Shown: piece by piece, positions 24,324-32,945 of the stretch
Layout of the letters: every line of letters starts with the position of its first letter
Position numbering within the stretch: position 1 is the stretch's first letter
Assembly (NCBI GenBank): GCA_045653805.1
Contig: JAZOMF010000059.1
Location: 1 to 36,776 of the forward strand
DNA from: SVTX01 sp045653805
GTDB taxonomy: Bacteria; Bacillota; Clostridia; Oscillospirales; CAG-272
Length of the DNA: 36,776 nucleotides
Reading direction: 5' to 3'
The notes under the pieces: generated by a model
Told to the model about the DNA's origin: nothing
Database searches by the model: none
Seen by the model: the letters and a program-made list of their open reading frames with translations, nothing else
Translations under genes and position numbers: made by a program

Positions 24324-25184
24324 ATGAACGAATTTGTAATTATTACCGATTCCTCAAGTGACCTGCCCGTGGCAGTTGCAGAGGAGCTCGGTGTTAAAGT
24401 TATACCTCTTGAAGTAAATATGGAGGGCGATATAAGATTAAACGATCAGATCGATATTAAGGAGTTTTACTCATATCTGCGTGCAAAGCACGGAGCTAAG
24501 ACTTCTGCTATCAATATCGACAGATTTACCGACACCTTTGAACCTTTTTTATCTGAAGGCAAGGATGTGCTCTATATCTCCTTCTCGTCCGGTCTTTCTG
24601 CAACCTATATGGCTTCAAGGAATGCGGCTGAGGATCTTTCCGAAAAGTATACCGATGCTAAGGTGATTGTTGTAGACTCGCTTTGCGCATCTCTCGGTCA
24701 GGGACTTATCGTAAAGCTTGCCGCTGATAAAAAGAAGAGCGGAGCAAATATCGAAGAGGTAGCGGCTTACGTTGAAGAAATAAGACCAAATCTTGCACAT
24801 TGGTTTACAGTTGAAGACCTTTTCTTCTTGAAGAGAGGCGGAAGAGTTTCCGCGGCAACGGCGGTTGTGGGCACTATGCTCCAGATCAAACCTGTTCTTC
24901 ACGTTGACGATGAGGGTAAGCTTGTAAGCATGGACAAGGCGAGAGGCAGACAGGGCTCTCTCAAAGCACTTTTTGACAAGATGAAGGAGAGTGCGATCGA
25001 GCCTGCAAAGCAGACCGTGTATATCAGCCACGGCGATTGCTATGAGGATGCTAAGAAACTTGCGGATATGATCACTGAAGAGCTCGGAGTTACCGACATC
25101 CTTATCAGCGAGATCGGTCCTGTTATCGGAGCGCACGCAGGTCCCGGAACAGTAGCATTGTTCTATCTCGGTAACAAAAGATAA
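24324..25184 (+). CDS. fakB: DegV family fatty-acid-binding protein (FakB-like)
   Basis: A 286-residue DegV-fold protein that holds a fatty acid for phosphorylation by the partner kinase FakA, feeding exogenous fatty acids into phospholipid synthesis. Signatures are ITDSSSDLP (about residues 7-15), the SGLSATYMASRNAA block (about 92-105), RGGRVSAATAVVG with IKPVL, and the C-terminal IGAHAGPGTVALFY. The start is the ATG after AAAGGA; a longer frame with an ATG 26 codons upstream begins at the promoter and is rejected. The kinase gene lies 70 bases downstream with no terminator between, so an operon is likely. Confidence 0.92.
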   Translation: MNEFVIITDSSSDLPVAVAEELGVKVIPLEVNMEGDIRLNDQIDIKEFYSYLRAKHGAKTSAINIDRFTDTFEPFLSEGKDVLYISFSSGLSATYMASRNAAEDLSEKYTDAKVIVVDSLCASLGQGLIVKLAADKKKSGANIEEVAAYVEEIRPNLAHWFTVEDLFFLKRGGRVSAATAVVGTMLQIKPVLHVDDEGKLVSMDKARGRQGSLKALFDKMKESAIEPAKQTVYISHGDCYEDAKKLADMITEELGVTDILISEIGPVIGAHAGPGTVALFYLGNKR

Positions 25185-25254
25185 CGAAAAAGAATAATCC
25201 GAATCTGAAAATTAAAATCTACCCGAGGAAACTCGGCGGAATGGAGATTTTTTA

Positions 25255-26916
25255 ATGGGTATTACAGGAATAGCTTATCGCAGTATGGTTCTTTCGGGAG
25301 CCGCAATGCTCAGCGATAAAAAAGAAGAGATAAATAATTTGAACGTTTTCCCCGTTCCCGACGGAGATACGGGCATTAATATGAGCCTTACTATGAGTAC
25401 CGTGGGCAAGGCGGAGGAGAACCTTCCTGTAGGCACTTGTGCCGAAAAGGTAGCCGCCCTCATGCTCCGCAGCGCGAGAGGTAACTCGGGTGCTATCCTC
25501 TCCCTCTTTTTTAGAGGAATAGGCAAGGCACTGAGGGGCGCAGAGGAGGCTGACTCCGCTATGATGGTAGAAGCCTTTAAAAGAGGAACTAAAGAGGCTT
25601 ACCGTGCGGTAATGAAACCCACCGAGGGAACTATCTTGACCGTTATGCGAGTTGCGGGCGAGGAAGCTGAAAAGGCTTATCTTGCAAACAATGATATTAC
25701 CGTAGAGGAGCTTTTTGCAGTTCTTTTGAAGGGCGCAGGGGATGCTCTGGCGCAGACTCCCGAGATGCTTCCCGTATTGAAACAGACCGGCGTAGTTGAC
25801 GCAGGAGGAGCAGGCTTTGTTTGTGTGCTTCAGGGAATGAAGGAGGCGCTTGACGGCAAGCCCTATTTGTCAGTAAATGCCCCTGCAAGTGAGAGCGACG
25901 CTCCTGCTGAGCCCGAGGGTGCAAACTTCTCAGATTTCAATTCCGAGGATATCAAATTTGGCTATTGCACCGAGTGTATAGTTGATAAAAACGAAAAGTA
26001 CGCAGGTGAGGATACCTCGGGCGAGCTTTACGAGTTTATAAAGAGTATCGGAGACAGTGCGGTGTTTGTGGATGACGAGAGCATTATCAAGCTCCACATA
26101 CATACCAACGATCCCGGTGCGGTTCTCACAAAGGCTATCGAGTTTGGAAGTCTTGCCACTATTAAGATTGAGAATATGAGAAATCAGCATACCGCGCTCA
26201 CAGGTGAGGCTGCGGCGGCAGATGAAGGCAAGAAGGCAGACAAGACGGTAGCTATTGAGAAGAAGTACGGCTTTGTAAGCGTATGTATGGGCGAGGGAAT
26301 TGAGGCTACCTTCCGCGACCTCGGTGCCGATAATATCATCACAGGCGGACAGACAATGAACCCCAGCACTCAGGATATTATCGATGCGGTGCTGAAGACT
26401 CCCGCAGAGTATGTTTTTGTTCTCCCCAACAACAAGAATATCTGCATGGTTGCACGTCAGGCATCCGAGATCATTACCGATAGAAAAGTAGTAGTTCTTC
26501 CTACCGAAACCGTGCCTCAGGGCGTGTCTGCTATGCTGGCATTCAACCCCGATGCAGAGCTTGATAAGGCTGAAAAGGAAATGAATGCGGCGTGGAAGAT
26601 GGTTACATCTATGTCTGTCACATATGCAGTCAGAGATACCGAGCTTGATCGTTTCAAGATCCGCAAGGGTCAGTTCTTGGGACTTGTTGAAAACAAGATC
26701 GCTTGCGTTACCGATGATAGCATTGGTTGTGTCAAGCAGTTGATCCGCGGAATGACCGGTGCTAACTTCGTGACAGTGTTCTACGGTGAGGGAGTAAGCG
26801 AGGATACCGCCAATGCCGTTGCCAATATGATCACCACCAAGGTTGGTGGCGGATGCGAGGTCGCTGTGCTTTACGGCGGTCAGCCCCTCTACGATTATAT
26901 CATTTCCGTTGAATAA
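25255..26916 (+). CDS. fakA: Fatty acid kinase FakA-like (DAK/DhaL domain protein)
   Basis: Phosphorylates fatty acids bound to FakB, giving acyl-phosphate. The 553-residue product has the N-terminal DhaL-type ATP-binding domain (about 1-200). This carries the metal-binding Asp motif NVFPVPDGDTGINMS (about residues 30-44), then ARGNSGAILS and VVDAGGAGFV. The middle and C-terminal parts (about 235-553) resemble a DegV-like fold, with HIHTNDPGAVL and the late GGCEVAVLYGGQPLY. Length and domain order are those of FakA rather than a dihydroxyacetone kinase subunit. The start follows GGAG and the gene is preceded by fakB. A terminator shared with convergent valS follows. Confidence 0.92.
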   Translation: MGITGIAYRSMVLSGAAMLSDKKEEINNLNVFPVPDGDTGINMSLTMSTVGKAEENLPVGTCAEKVAALMLRSARGNSGAILSLFFRGIGKALRGAEEADSAMMVEAFKRGTKEAYRAVMKPTEGTILTVMRVAGEEAEKAYLANNDITVEELFAVLLKGAGDALAQTPEMLPVLKQTGVVDAGGAGFVCVLQGMKEALDGKPYLSVNAPASESDAPAEPEGANFSDFNSEDIKFGYCTECIVDKNEKYAGEDTSGELYEFIKSIGDSAVFVDDESIIKLHIHTNDPGAVLTKAIEFGSLATIKIENMRNQHTALTGEAAAADEGKKADKTVAIEKKYGFVSVCMGEGIEATFRDLGADNIITGGQTMNPSTQDIIDAVLKTPAEYVFVLPNNKNICMVARQASEIITDRKVVVLPTETVPQGVSAMLAFNPDAELDKAEKEMNAAWKMVTSMSVTYAVRDTELDRFKIRKGQFLGLVENKIACVTDDSIGCVKQLIRGMTGANFVTVFYGEGVSEDTANAVANMITTKVGGGCEVAVLYGGQPLYDYIISVE

Positions 26917-26957
26917 TTTTTGAAATGCAGTAAAGAAAGCATTTAGCATATAACAAT

Positions 26958-26994
26958 AAAAAAGATGATGTCGAGATTTCGACATCATCTTTTT
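26958..26994. terminator. Bidirectional terminator between fakA and valS
   Basis: AAAAAGATGATGTCGA with TCGACATCATCTTTTT around GATT. Confidence 0.92.
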
Positions 26995-27008
26995 GTTTTT
27001 TAGGATTA

Positions 27009-29654
27009 TTAACCCAGCTTTGCAATAGCGGCGAGAATACCGTCGAGATTTTCCTGGTATTTAGCCATCTTTGCCTTTTCGCCTTCAACGACAGCGGCGG
27101 GAGCCTTCGCTACGAATCCTTCGTTGGAAAGCTTTTTAACGATTCTCTCGATCTCACCCTCAAGCTTCTTCTTCTCGCCTTCGAGACGAGCCTTTTCCTT
27201 CTCAAAATCGATAATATCGGAGAGGGGAAGGAAGATAGTAGCCGAGTCGGTGATGATCTGAACAGCGTTGTCTGCGCTTACCTCGCTCTCGTCAAACTTA
27301 TCGGCAACGATAAGCTCGGAAGCGGATGCAAGACGAGCGAAGAATGCCTCAGCATTTGCAAATACGCCCTCGTACTTGGTTGCAAGGTAAACCTTTGCCT
27401 TCTTGGAGGGAGGAACGTTCATTTCGCTTCTTCTGGTTCTGATTGCCTTGATAGCGTCGATGATCTTGGTCATATTCTCTGCGTCGGCGGTGAAGCAAAG
27501 GGAGTCGCTTGCCTTGGGATACTCGCTTATCATGATGCTTTCAGAGTCGTGGGGAAGAGCCTGATAAATTTCCTCGGTAATGAAGGGCATAAAGGGGTGG
27601 AGAAGCTTGAGGATACCCTGAAGAACGTATGCGATAACGTTCTGGCAAACGAGGTTTGCCTCGGTGTCCTTCTCGTTAAGACGAGCCTTTGCAAGCTCGA
27701 TGTACCAGTCGCAGAAGATATCCCATGCGAAGCTGTAGATAGCGCCGAGAGCAACGCCCACCTCGAAGTTATCAAGGTTGGTAACAACGTTCTCGCAGAG
27801 CGCATTGAACTCGTTGAGAACCCACTTGTCCTCGATTGCAAGCTTATCATTTTCGGGAAGCTTGATCTCATCAATGGTGAGGTTCATTCTAACGAATCTG
27901 GAAGCATTCCAAAGCTTGTTTGCAAAGTTTCTTGCCGCCTCGATCTTCTCGTCAGAGAATCTCATATCGTTTCCGGGGGAGTTGCCGGTAGCAAGAGCAA
28001 AGCGGAGCGCGTCGGCACCATACTGCTTTATAACCTCAAGGGGATCTATTCCGTTACCGAGAGACTTGGACATCTTGCGTCCCTGTGCGTCTCTAACGAG
28101 ACCGTGAATAAATACGGTAGAGAAGGGCTTTGCGTCCATATGCTCAAGACCTGAGAAGATCATTCTGGACACCCAGAAGGTGATAATATCATAACCGGTT
28201 ACAAGAACGTCGGTGGGGTAGTATCTCTTAAGATCTTCGGTGTTTTCGGGCCAGCCGAGAGTAGAGAAGGGCCAGAGAGCGGAGGAGAACCAGGTATCAA
28301 GAACGTCCTCGTCCTGACGAACCTTTGCGCCGCACTTAGGACAAGTATCGATGTCGGTCTTGGAAACGGTCATTTCACCGCACTCGTCGCAATAGAACGC
28401 GGGGATTCTGTGACCCCACCAAAGCTGACGGGAAATGCACCAGTCGAGGATGTTGTTCATCCAGTTGAAGTAGTTCTTGGAGAAACGCTCGGGAACGAAG
28501 TTGATCTCACCCGACGCAACCGCCTCGATAGCGGGAGCAGCGAGGGGCTTCATCTTAACGAACCACTGGTCGCTTGTCATAGGCTCAACGGTGGTGCCGC
28601 AACGGTAGCATACGCCAACGTTGTGATCGTGAGGCTCAACCTTAACGAGGTAGCCCTCTGCCTCAAGGTCGGCAACGAGTGCCTTACGGCAGGCATATCT
28701 GTCCATGCCCTCGTACTTGCCCGCATATGCGTTCATAGTAGCGTCGTCGTTCATAACCTTGATCTGCTCCAGGTTGTGTCTCTGGCCAACGAGGAAGTCG
28801 TTAGGGTCGTGTGCAGGGGTGATCTTAACGCAACCGGTACCGAAGCCGATCTCAACGTAATCGTCGGCAATTACGGGGATCTCGCGGTTTACAATGGGAA
28901 GAAGGAGCTTCTTGCCGATGAGGTGCTTGGTGTTCTCGTCCTCGGGGTTAACTGCAACTGCGGTATCACCGAACATAGTCTCGGGACGGGTGGTTGCAAC
29001 CTCAACATATCCATCTTCTCCGATAATGGGGTACTTGATGTGCCAGAAGTTGCCGGGCTGATCCTTGTACTCAACCTCAGCATCGGAAAGAGCGGTCAAG
29101 CAGCGGGGACACCAGTTGATTATACGGTATCCACGGTAGATAAGACCTTTATTGTAAAGGTTTACAAATACTTCGCGAACCGCCTTGGAGCAGCCCTCGT
29201 CCATGGTGAAGCGCTGTCTGGTCCAGTCGCAGGATGCGCCAAGCTTTTTGTGCTGACCGGTAATTCTGGTTTCGTAGGTGTCCTTCCAGCCCCAAACTCT
29301 CTCGAGGAACTTCTCGCGGCCGAGATCGTAACGGGTAAGACCCTCGTCAACGCGAAGTCTTTCCTCAACCTTGATCTGAGTAGCGATACCCGCGTGGTCG
29401 GTTCCGGGCACCCAAAGGGTGTTGAAGCCCTGCATTCTCTTGTAACGAACGAGAATGTCCTGAAGTGTTTCGTCAAGTGCGTGACCCATGTGGAGCTGAC
29501 CTGTGACGTTGGGAGGGGGAATAACTATGGAGAAAGAAGGATTTGTGTTGTTCTTGTCGGGGGTGAAATATCCCTTTTCACACCACTCGGCGTATATTCT
29601 GTCCTCAAACTCCGAGGGAGAATATGTTTTTGGTAATTCGTTGTAGGAATTCAT
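27009..29654 (-). CDS. valS: Valyl-tRNA synthetase
   Basis: Charges tRNA-Val; class I synthetase with an editing domain that removes misacylated threonine. The 881-residue product has the usual length. The HIGH motif is PPPNVTGQLHMGHALD (about residues 46-61), the editing region holds ATTRPETMFGDTAVAV (about 218-233), and KMSKS is GRKMSKSLGNGIDP (about 530). The C-terminus has the typical coiled-coil arm. The start follows AAGGAAG. It is preceded by a T-box leader with a Val-type specifier. Confidence 0.97.
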   Translation of the reverse strand: MNSYNELPKTYSPSEFEDRIYAEWCEKGYFTPDKNNTNPSFSIVIPPPNVTGQLHMGHALDETLQDILVRYKRMQGFNTLWVPGTDHAGIATQIKVEERLRVDEGLTRYDLGREKFLERVWGWKDTYETRITGQHKKLGASCDWTRQRFTMDEGCSKAVREVFVNLYNKGLIYRGYRIINWCPRCLTALSDAEVEYKDQPGNFWHIKYPIIGEDGYVEVATTRPETMFGDTAVAVNPEDENTKHLIGKKLLLPIVNREIPVIADDYVEIGFGTGCVKITPAHDPNDFLVGQRHNLEQIKVMNDDATMNAYAGKYEGMDRYACRKALVADLEAEGYLVKVEPHDHNVGVCYRCGTTVEPMTSDQWFVKMKPLAAPAIEAVASGEINFVPERFSKNYFNWMNNILDWCISRQLWWGHRIPAFYCDECGEMTVSKTDIDTCPKCGAKVRQDEDVLDTWFSSALWPFSTLGWPENTEDLKRYYPTDVLVTGYDIITFWVSRMIFSGLEHMDAKPFSTVFIHGLVRDAQGRKMSKSLGNGIDPLEVIKQYGADALRFALATGNSPGNDMRFSDEKIEAARNFANKLWNASRFVRMNLTIDEIKLPENDKLAIEDKWVLNEFNALCENVVTNLDNFEVGVALGAIYSFAWDIFCDWYIELAKARLNEKDTEANLVCQNVIAYVLQGILKLLHPFMPFITEEIYQALPHDSESIMISEYPKASDSLCFTADAENMTKIIDAIKAIRTRRSEMNVPPSKKAKVYLATKYEGVFANAEAFFARLASASELIVADKFDESEVSADNAVQIITDSATIFLPLSDIIDFEKEKARLEGEKKKLEGEIERIVKKLSNEGFVAKAPAAVVEGEKAKMAKYQENLDGILAAIAKLG

Positions 29655-30076
29655 TTTTTCTTCCTTTCAATATATTTTTCTAAATTTTAAAACAAAATAA
29701 ACAAGCCCCGATATGTCAAACATATCAGGACGCATAAATATAAGCGCGGTACCACCCAATTTGTGTTTGTGAATTTTAACGCATACTGCGTTGCTCCTCA
29801 TAAGCGACTTGACGTAGAAACCTACGCCTGCATCTTGCTTATTTGCGGTGCGCCTTGTCTGCGAAAAAATTCATCAAACACAAGCACTTATAAAGAGCGC
29901 AAACACCTCTCAAAGGCTCTAACGTTGCCGCCGTCGCGTACTACACAGCAAAAGCCTTCATCCGCGCCGCTCCCAAGCTACCTTCAACCGTACCCTCTGC
30001 GCACTCGCACCAACCGCGCGCTCTCTGAAAGAGAATAGCGACCTACTCCTCTTGATCATAGCGTTATCATTATTAA
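29655..30076 (-). promoter_or_regulatory. T-box leader of valS (Val specifier)
   Basis: Senses uncharged tRNA-Val. The T-box sequence GGGTGGTACCGCGC is at 29744-29757 and the terminator hairpin at 29704-29729, with a weak U-rich tail. In Stem I the motif GAAGGTAGC gives the likely specifier GUA (Val) at 29979-29981. The insert at 29762-29882 matches the module in the trpS leader; see the findings. Confidence 0.92.
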
Positions 30077-30082
30077 CATCTT

Positions 30083-30111
30083 ATTATATCATTGATTTTT
30101 GAATTTGTCAA
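30083..30111 (-). promoter_or_regulatory. Perfect-consensus sigma-A promoter of valS
   Basis: Minus strand: TTGACA (30106-30111), 17 bases, TATAAT (30083-30088). Confidence 0.85.
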
Positions 30112-30202
30112 CAACTTTGACCAAAAATCGGGCGCGATTTGATGAAAAATCCGCTTTAAAATGGAAAATTTATTATTTTGAGAAAAAATATCGTTTTTCC
30201 TC

Positions 30203-30231
30203 TTGACAATTGCATATAATTATAGTAAAAT
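30203..30231 (+). promoter_or_regulatory. Sigma-A promoter of the tetR-ABC operon
   Basis: TTGACA (30203-30208), 17 bases, TAAAAT (30226-30231). The last two bases overlap the first operator. Confidence 0.8.
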
Positions 30232-30257
30232 AACAAATGTAATATAACAAATGTTAT
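30230..30257 (+). promoter_or_regulatory. Two abutting operators for the TetR-type regulator
   Basis: ATAACAAATGTTAT at 30244-30257 is a perfect palindrome apart from its AA centre, with half-sites ATAACA and TGTTAT. The 14 bases just before it (30230-30243) are the same except one base (ATAACAAATGTAAT). They cover the -10 edge and start site, so binding would block transcription. Which protein binds is inferred from position. Confidence 0.72.
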
Positions 30258-30281
30258 TTGAAGTGCAAAACGGAGGTAAAT

Positions 30282-30845
30282 ATGCCACCAAAGGTAAAAA
30301 TTACAAAAGAGGACATAATTAAAACCGCCACACAGTTGGTTCGTGAGAGCGGTGAGGGCACAATTAACGCCAGAGCGGTTGCTACTGCGCTAAATTGCTC
30401 CACTCAACCCATTTTCTGCAACTTTGCATCTATGGATGAGCTTCGCGGCGCGGTTGTGCTGAACGCTTATAAGATATACACCGATTTTATCAAAGCCGAG
30501 CTTGAAAGCGGAAAATATCCACAATATAAGGCGTTTGGAATGGCGTACGTCCGCTTTGCGAAGGAGGAAAAGGAGCTTTTCAAGGTTCTGTTTATGAGCG
30601 CACGAACCGAAAAAAGCTTCGTGCCTACGAGCGATTTCGACCAGTCGGTTGAAATTATAATGAAGGCAAACGGCATCAGCCGTGAGAGGGCAGAGCTTAT
30701 GCACCTTGAAATGTGGACCTGCGTTCACGGCATAGGCGCTATACTTGCCACCTCGTTTTTGGAGCTTGATTTCGAGCTCATCAGTAATATGCTCACCGAT
30801 ATATATCAGGGTATAAGAGCGAAGCATTTATCGGAGGAATCGTAA
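30282..30845 (+). CDS. TetR family transcriptional regulator
   Basis: A 187-residue repressor-type protein. The N-terminal helix-turn-helix lies at about residues 8-52 (ITKEDIIKTATQLVRESGEG, then VATALNCSTQPIFCNFASMDEL, where the recognition helix is). The C-terminal ligand domain contains WTCVHGIGAILAT (about 147-159), typical of the TetR WHG-type C-terminal family. The start follows CGGAGG; an ATG eight codons upstream is inside the operator-leader region and is rejected. The stop overlaps the ATG of the ABC ATPase by one base (TAATG). It probably represses its own operon through the tandem operators and is released by a compound the exporter removes. Ligand unknown. Confidence 0.9.
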   Translation: MPPKVKITKEDIIKTATQLVRESGEGTINARAVATALNCSTQPIFCNFASMDELRGAVVLNAYKIYTDFIKAELESGKYPQYKAFGMAYVRFAKEEKELFKVLFMSARTEKSFVPTSDFDQSVEIIMKANGISRERAELMHLEMWTCVHGIGAILATSFLELDFELISNMLTDIYQGIRAKHLSEES

Positions 30846-31573
30846 TGGATGCAATAAGAATTGAAGGTTTAACTAAAAAATATAAAGATGTGGTTGCAGT
30901 GGACTCCCTTGACCTTACCATCAGAGAGGGCGAGCTTTTCTCCTTGTTGGGAGTAAACGGCGCAGGTAAGACCACCACTATAAAAATGCTTTCCTGCCTC
31001 ACCTCTCCCACAAGCGGAGATGCTTTTTTGAAGGGGAATAGTATTATCAAGGACACGGCGGCGGTCAAATCGCTTATTGCCGTGTCGCCGCAGGAGACTG
31101 CGGTAGCTCCCGGACTTTCGGTTTATGAAAATCTTGAGTTTATCTGCGGGGTTTACGGCTTTTCTAAGGAAAAGCGTGAAGAAAAGATCGCCGAGATGAT
31201 GGAGCTTTTGTCCCTTGGCGGAATAGAGAAGAAAAAGGCAGGCAAGCTGTCGGGCGGATGGCAGAGACGACTCAGCATCGCTATGGCGCTTATCAGCGAA
31301 CCCGAAATACTCTTTTTAGACGAGCCAACTCTGGGGCTTGACGTAATTGCCAGAAGCGAGCTTTGGGACATCATCCGCGCCCTCAAGGGTAAGGTCACGA
31401 TCATTCTTACCACCCACTATATGGAGGAGGCGGAGTCACTCTCCGACCGCATCGCCATTATGAAGGACGGCAAGCTGCTTATCTGCGATACCGCCGAAAA
31501 AATCAAGGAAATCGCAGGGGCAGATAGCTTCGAGCAGGCGTTCATCAACGTAGTTAAGGGGGTAGTGAGATGA
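30845..31573 (+). CDS. ABC transporter ATP-binding protein (export type)
   Basis: A 242-residue nucleotide-binding subunit: Walker A GVNGAGKTT (residues 36-44), Q-loop near SPQET, signature LSGGWQRRLS, Walker B ILFLDEPTLGLD and switch His in TTHYMEE. The sequence resembles DrrA/CcmA-type drug or natural-product exporters. It is coupled to tetR (one-base overlap) and to the permease (ATGA overlap). Together with the permease gene it forms a two-gene ABC exporter regulated by the TetR protein. Confidence 0.93.
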   Translation: MDAIRIEGLTKKYKDVVAVDSLDLTIREGELFSLLGVNGAGKTTTIKMLSCLTSPTSGDAFLKGNSIIKDTAAVKSLIAVSPQETAVAPGLSVYENLEFICGVYGFSKEKREEKIAEMMELLSLGGIEKKKAGKLSGGWQRRLSIAMALISEPEILFLDEPTLGLDVIARSELWDIIRALKGKVTIILTTHYMEEAESLSDRIAIMKDGKLLICDTAEKIKEIAGADSFEQAFINVVKGVVR

Positions 31574-32301
31574 GAATGTTGACCTTTGCAAAGCGAAACA
31601 CAAAAGAAATACTTCGTGATCCGCTGACTTTATTCTTTGGACTCTGCTTTCCCGTGGTGCTGATACTTTTGCTCAGTGCAATTCAGGCAAATATCCCCGT
31701 ACCGCTTTTTGAGATACAGCATCTTACCCCGGGTGTCACGCTCTTTGGGCTTTCCTTTATGTCGCTTTTTTCTGCTACCATTATAGCAAGAGATAGAGAA
31801 AGCTCTCTTTTCCACAGACTATATACCACGCCTATGACCCCCGTTGATTTCATTCTCGGATATACTCTGCCGTTTATTCCCATATCGGTGGCGCAGTGCG
31901 TTATATGTTATATAGTTGCTATTATTTTGAAAATGAAGATAACCGTCAACATCCTTTATGCCATAGTATTTATTATCCCCGTGTCTCTGCTTTTTGTGGG
32001 TCTTGGCTTGCTTTTCGGAAGCATATTAGGTCAAAAGCAGGCGGGAGCTATTTGCGGCTCGATCTTGACCAACGTGTCTGCGTGGCTTTCGGGTATCTGG
32101 TTTGATCTTGAACTTGTCGGCGGTGCTTTCAAAAAGATATCCTATGCGCTTCCTTTTGTCCACGCGGTTGAGATGGAGAGAGCAGTAGTGTTGGGCGACT
32201 TTGATGCCGCTCTGCCTCACCTCTGGTGGGTTTTGGGATATACCGTGGTTATCCTCGCAGCAGCAGTGTTGCTCTTCCTCCGACAAATGAAAAAACAGTA
32301 A
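31570..32301 (+). CDS. ABC-2 type transporter permease
   Basis: A 243-residue membrane protein with six hydrophobic segments, roughly residues 20-40, 55-75, 97-118, 130-155, 165-185 and 215-238. The pattern and the TTPMTPVDFILGYTLPF block after the second segment fit the ABC-2 permease family (DrrB-like). It is coupled to the ATPase gene by a four-base overlap and ends before a strong terminator. It probably exports a hydrophobic compound; the substrate cannot be told from sequence. Confidence 0.9.
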   Translation: MRMLTFAKRNTKEILRDPLTLFFGLCFPVVLILLLSAIQANIPVPLFEIQHLTPGVTLFGLSFMSLFSATIIARDRESSLFHRLYTTPMTPVDFILGYTLPFIPISVAQCVICYIVAIILKMKITVNILYAIVFIIPVSLLFVGLGLLFGSILGQKQAGAICGSILTNVSAWLSGIWFDLELVGGAFKKISYALPFVHAVEMERAVVLGDFDAALPHLWWVLGYTVVILAAAVLLFLRQMKKQ

Positions 32302-32310
32302 AACGAATAT

Positions 32311-32353
32311 GAAAACAGATCCCCGATAAGCAATTTATCGGGGATCTGTTTTC
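32311..32353. terminator. Strong bidirectional terminator of the tetR-ABC operon
   Basis: GAAAACAGATCCCCGATAA pairs with TTATCGGGGATCTGTTTTC. Confidence 0.9.
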
Positions 32354-32371
32354 ACTTGACGTGTTAATGAA

Positions 32372-32473
32372 TGGTGGAGGTGGGGGAATCGCTCTCGCCT
32401 GCGGGCTCGGTCAGGGTCGGCTCTGCCTGCCACCGGCAGAAATTCACTACCGACCCGTTCGATTCCCTCCATC
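32372..32473. repeat. Imperfect copy of the ssrA 3' end within an inverted-repeat element
   Basis: TGGTGGAGGTGGGGGAATCG (32372-32391) repeats the last bases of ssrA (32517-32537) with a single base missing. The far end, CGATTCCCTCC (32461-32471), is the complementary arm, so the element is about 100 bases with tRNA-acceptor-like ends. Inside lie GC-rich hairpins such as CTGCC...GGCAG. It could be an attachment-site scar or a dispersed palindromic element; no integrase is in view. Confidence 0.5.
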
Positions 32474-32478
32474 TAAGC

Positions 32479-32516
32479 AAAAAAGCAAAGACCGCGCAAG
32501 GCGGTCTTTGCTTTTT
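32479..32516 (-). terminator. Terminator of ssrA
   Basis: AAAAAAGCAAAGACCG pairs with CGGTCTTTGCTTTTTT. On the minus strand it follows the CCA end of tmRNA immediately and ends in a U-run. Confidence 0.9.
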
Positions 32517-32911
32517 TGGTGGAGGTGAGGGGAATCGAACCCCTGTCCGAAAACCTCTTGATACAACTTTCTCCGGGTGCAGGGTGTCTATTAGAGCTTT
32601 TCCTCGGTCGCGCCGGCACTCAGGCTCGGTCGAGGAGCAACCGTTTTATGCGTGATCGGTTCAACGGTAAACCGCCGATGCACGGGCACCACTAACATGA
32701 CGCTCAGTCCCGAGTCGTGGTCCTCTCGGGAGGAACGGGCGGTCCGCAGACCGCGGCACTGCCATTGTTGAGCCCCGAAGGGTCAACAATTAGGCAGCCA
32801 TAGCAACAGTATTGTTGTCGTTTATTTTTTAAAGTTTGAGCAGTTTAAGAGATTACTCGGCTCTACCCGCTTATTGTACCTCAAAATCCCCGTCGAAACC
32901 TTTACACCCCC
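32517..32911 (-). ncRNA. ssrA: Transfer-messenger RNA (tmRNA)
   Basis: Rescues stalled ribosomes with SmpB and tags the nascent chain. On the minus strand the 5' end GGGGGTGTAAAGGTTTCGACGG (starting 32911) and the 3' end CACCTCCACCA pair as the acceptor stem. The T arm is GGGGTTCGATTCCCC. The tag frame ends at the TAA (32790-32792) and reads NDNNTVAMAA over its last ten codons; the frame is open two codons further (AAA, ATA), so the exact resume codon is uncertain. The encoded CCA is present. No promoter is seen just upstream; smpB lies 149 bases upstream on the same strand. Confidence 0.96.
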
Positions 32912-32945
32912 ATGGCGCGCCGCACACGGTCGCGCAGTGATGTTT

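Noticed and set aside
25930..26988. Long minus-strand open frame opposite fakA
   Set aside because: Shadow of the kinase gene; it crosses the terminator hairpin.
28410..29636. Long plus-strand open frame (408 codons) opposite valS
   Set aside because: It is antisense to a clear valS and explained by its codon bias; no ribosome binding site or family features.
32375..32473. tRNA gene suggested by GTTCGATTCCC and acceptor-like ends
   Set aside because: No anticodon arm or D arm can be folded; the ends are an inverted repeat related to ssrA.
32371..32655. Plus-strand open frame over the tmRNA 3' half
   Set aside because: Antisense to tmRNA and to the palindromic element; not a gene.
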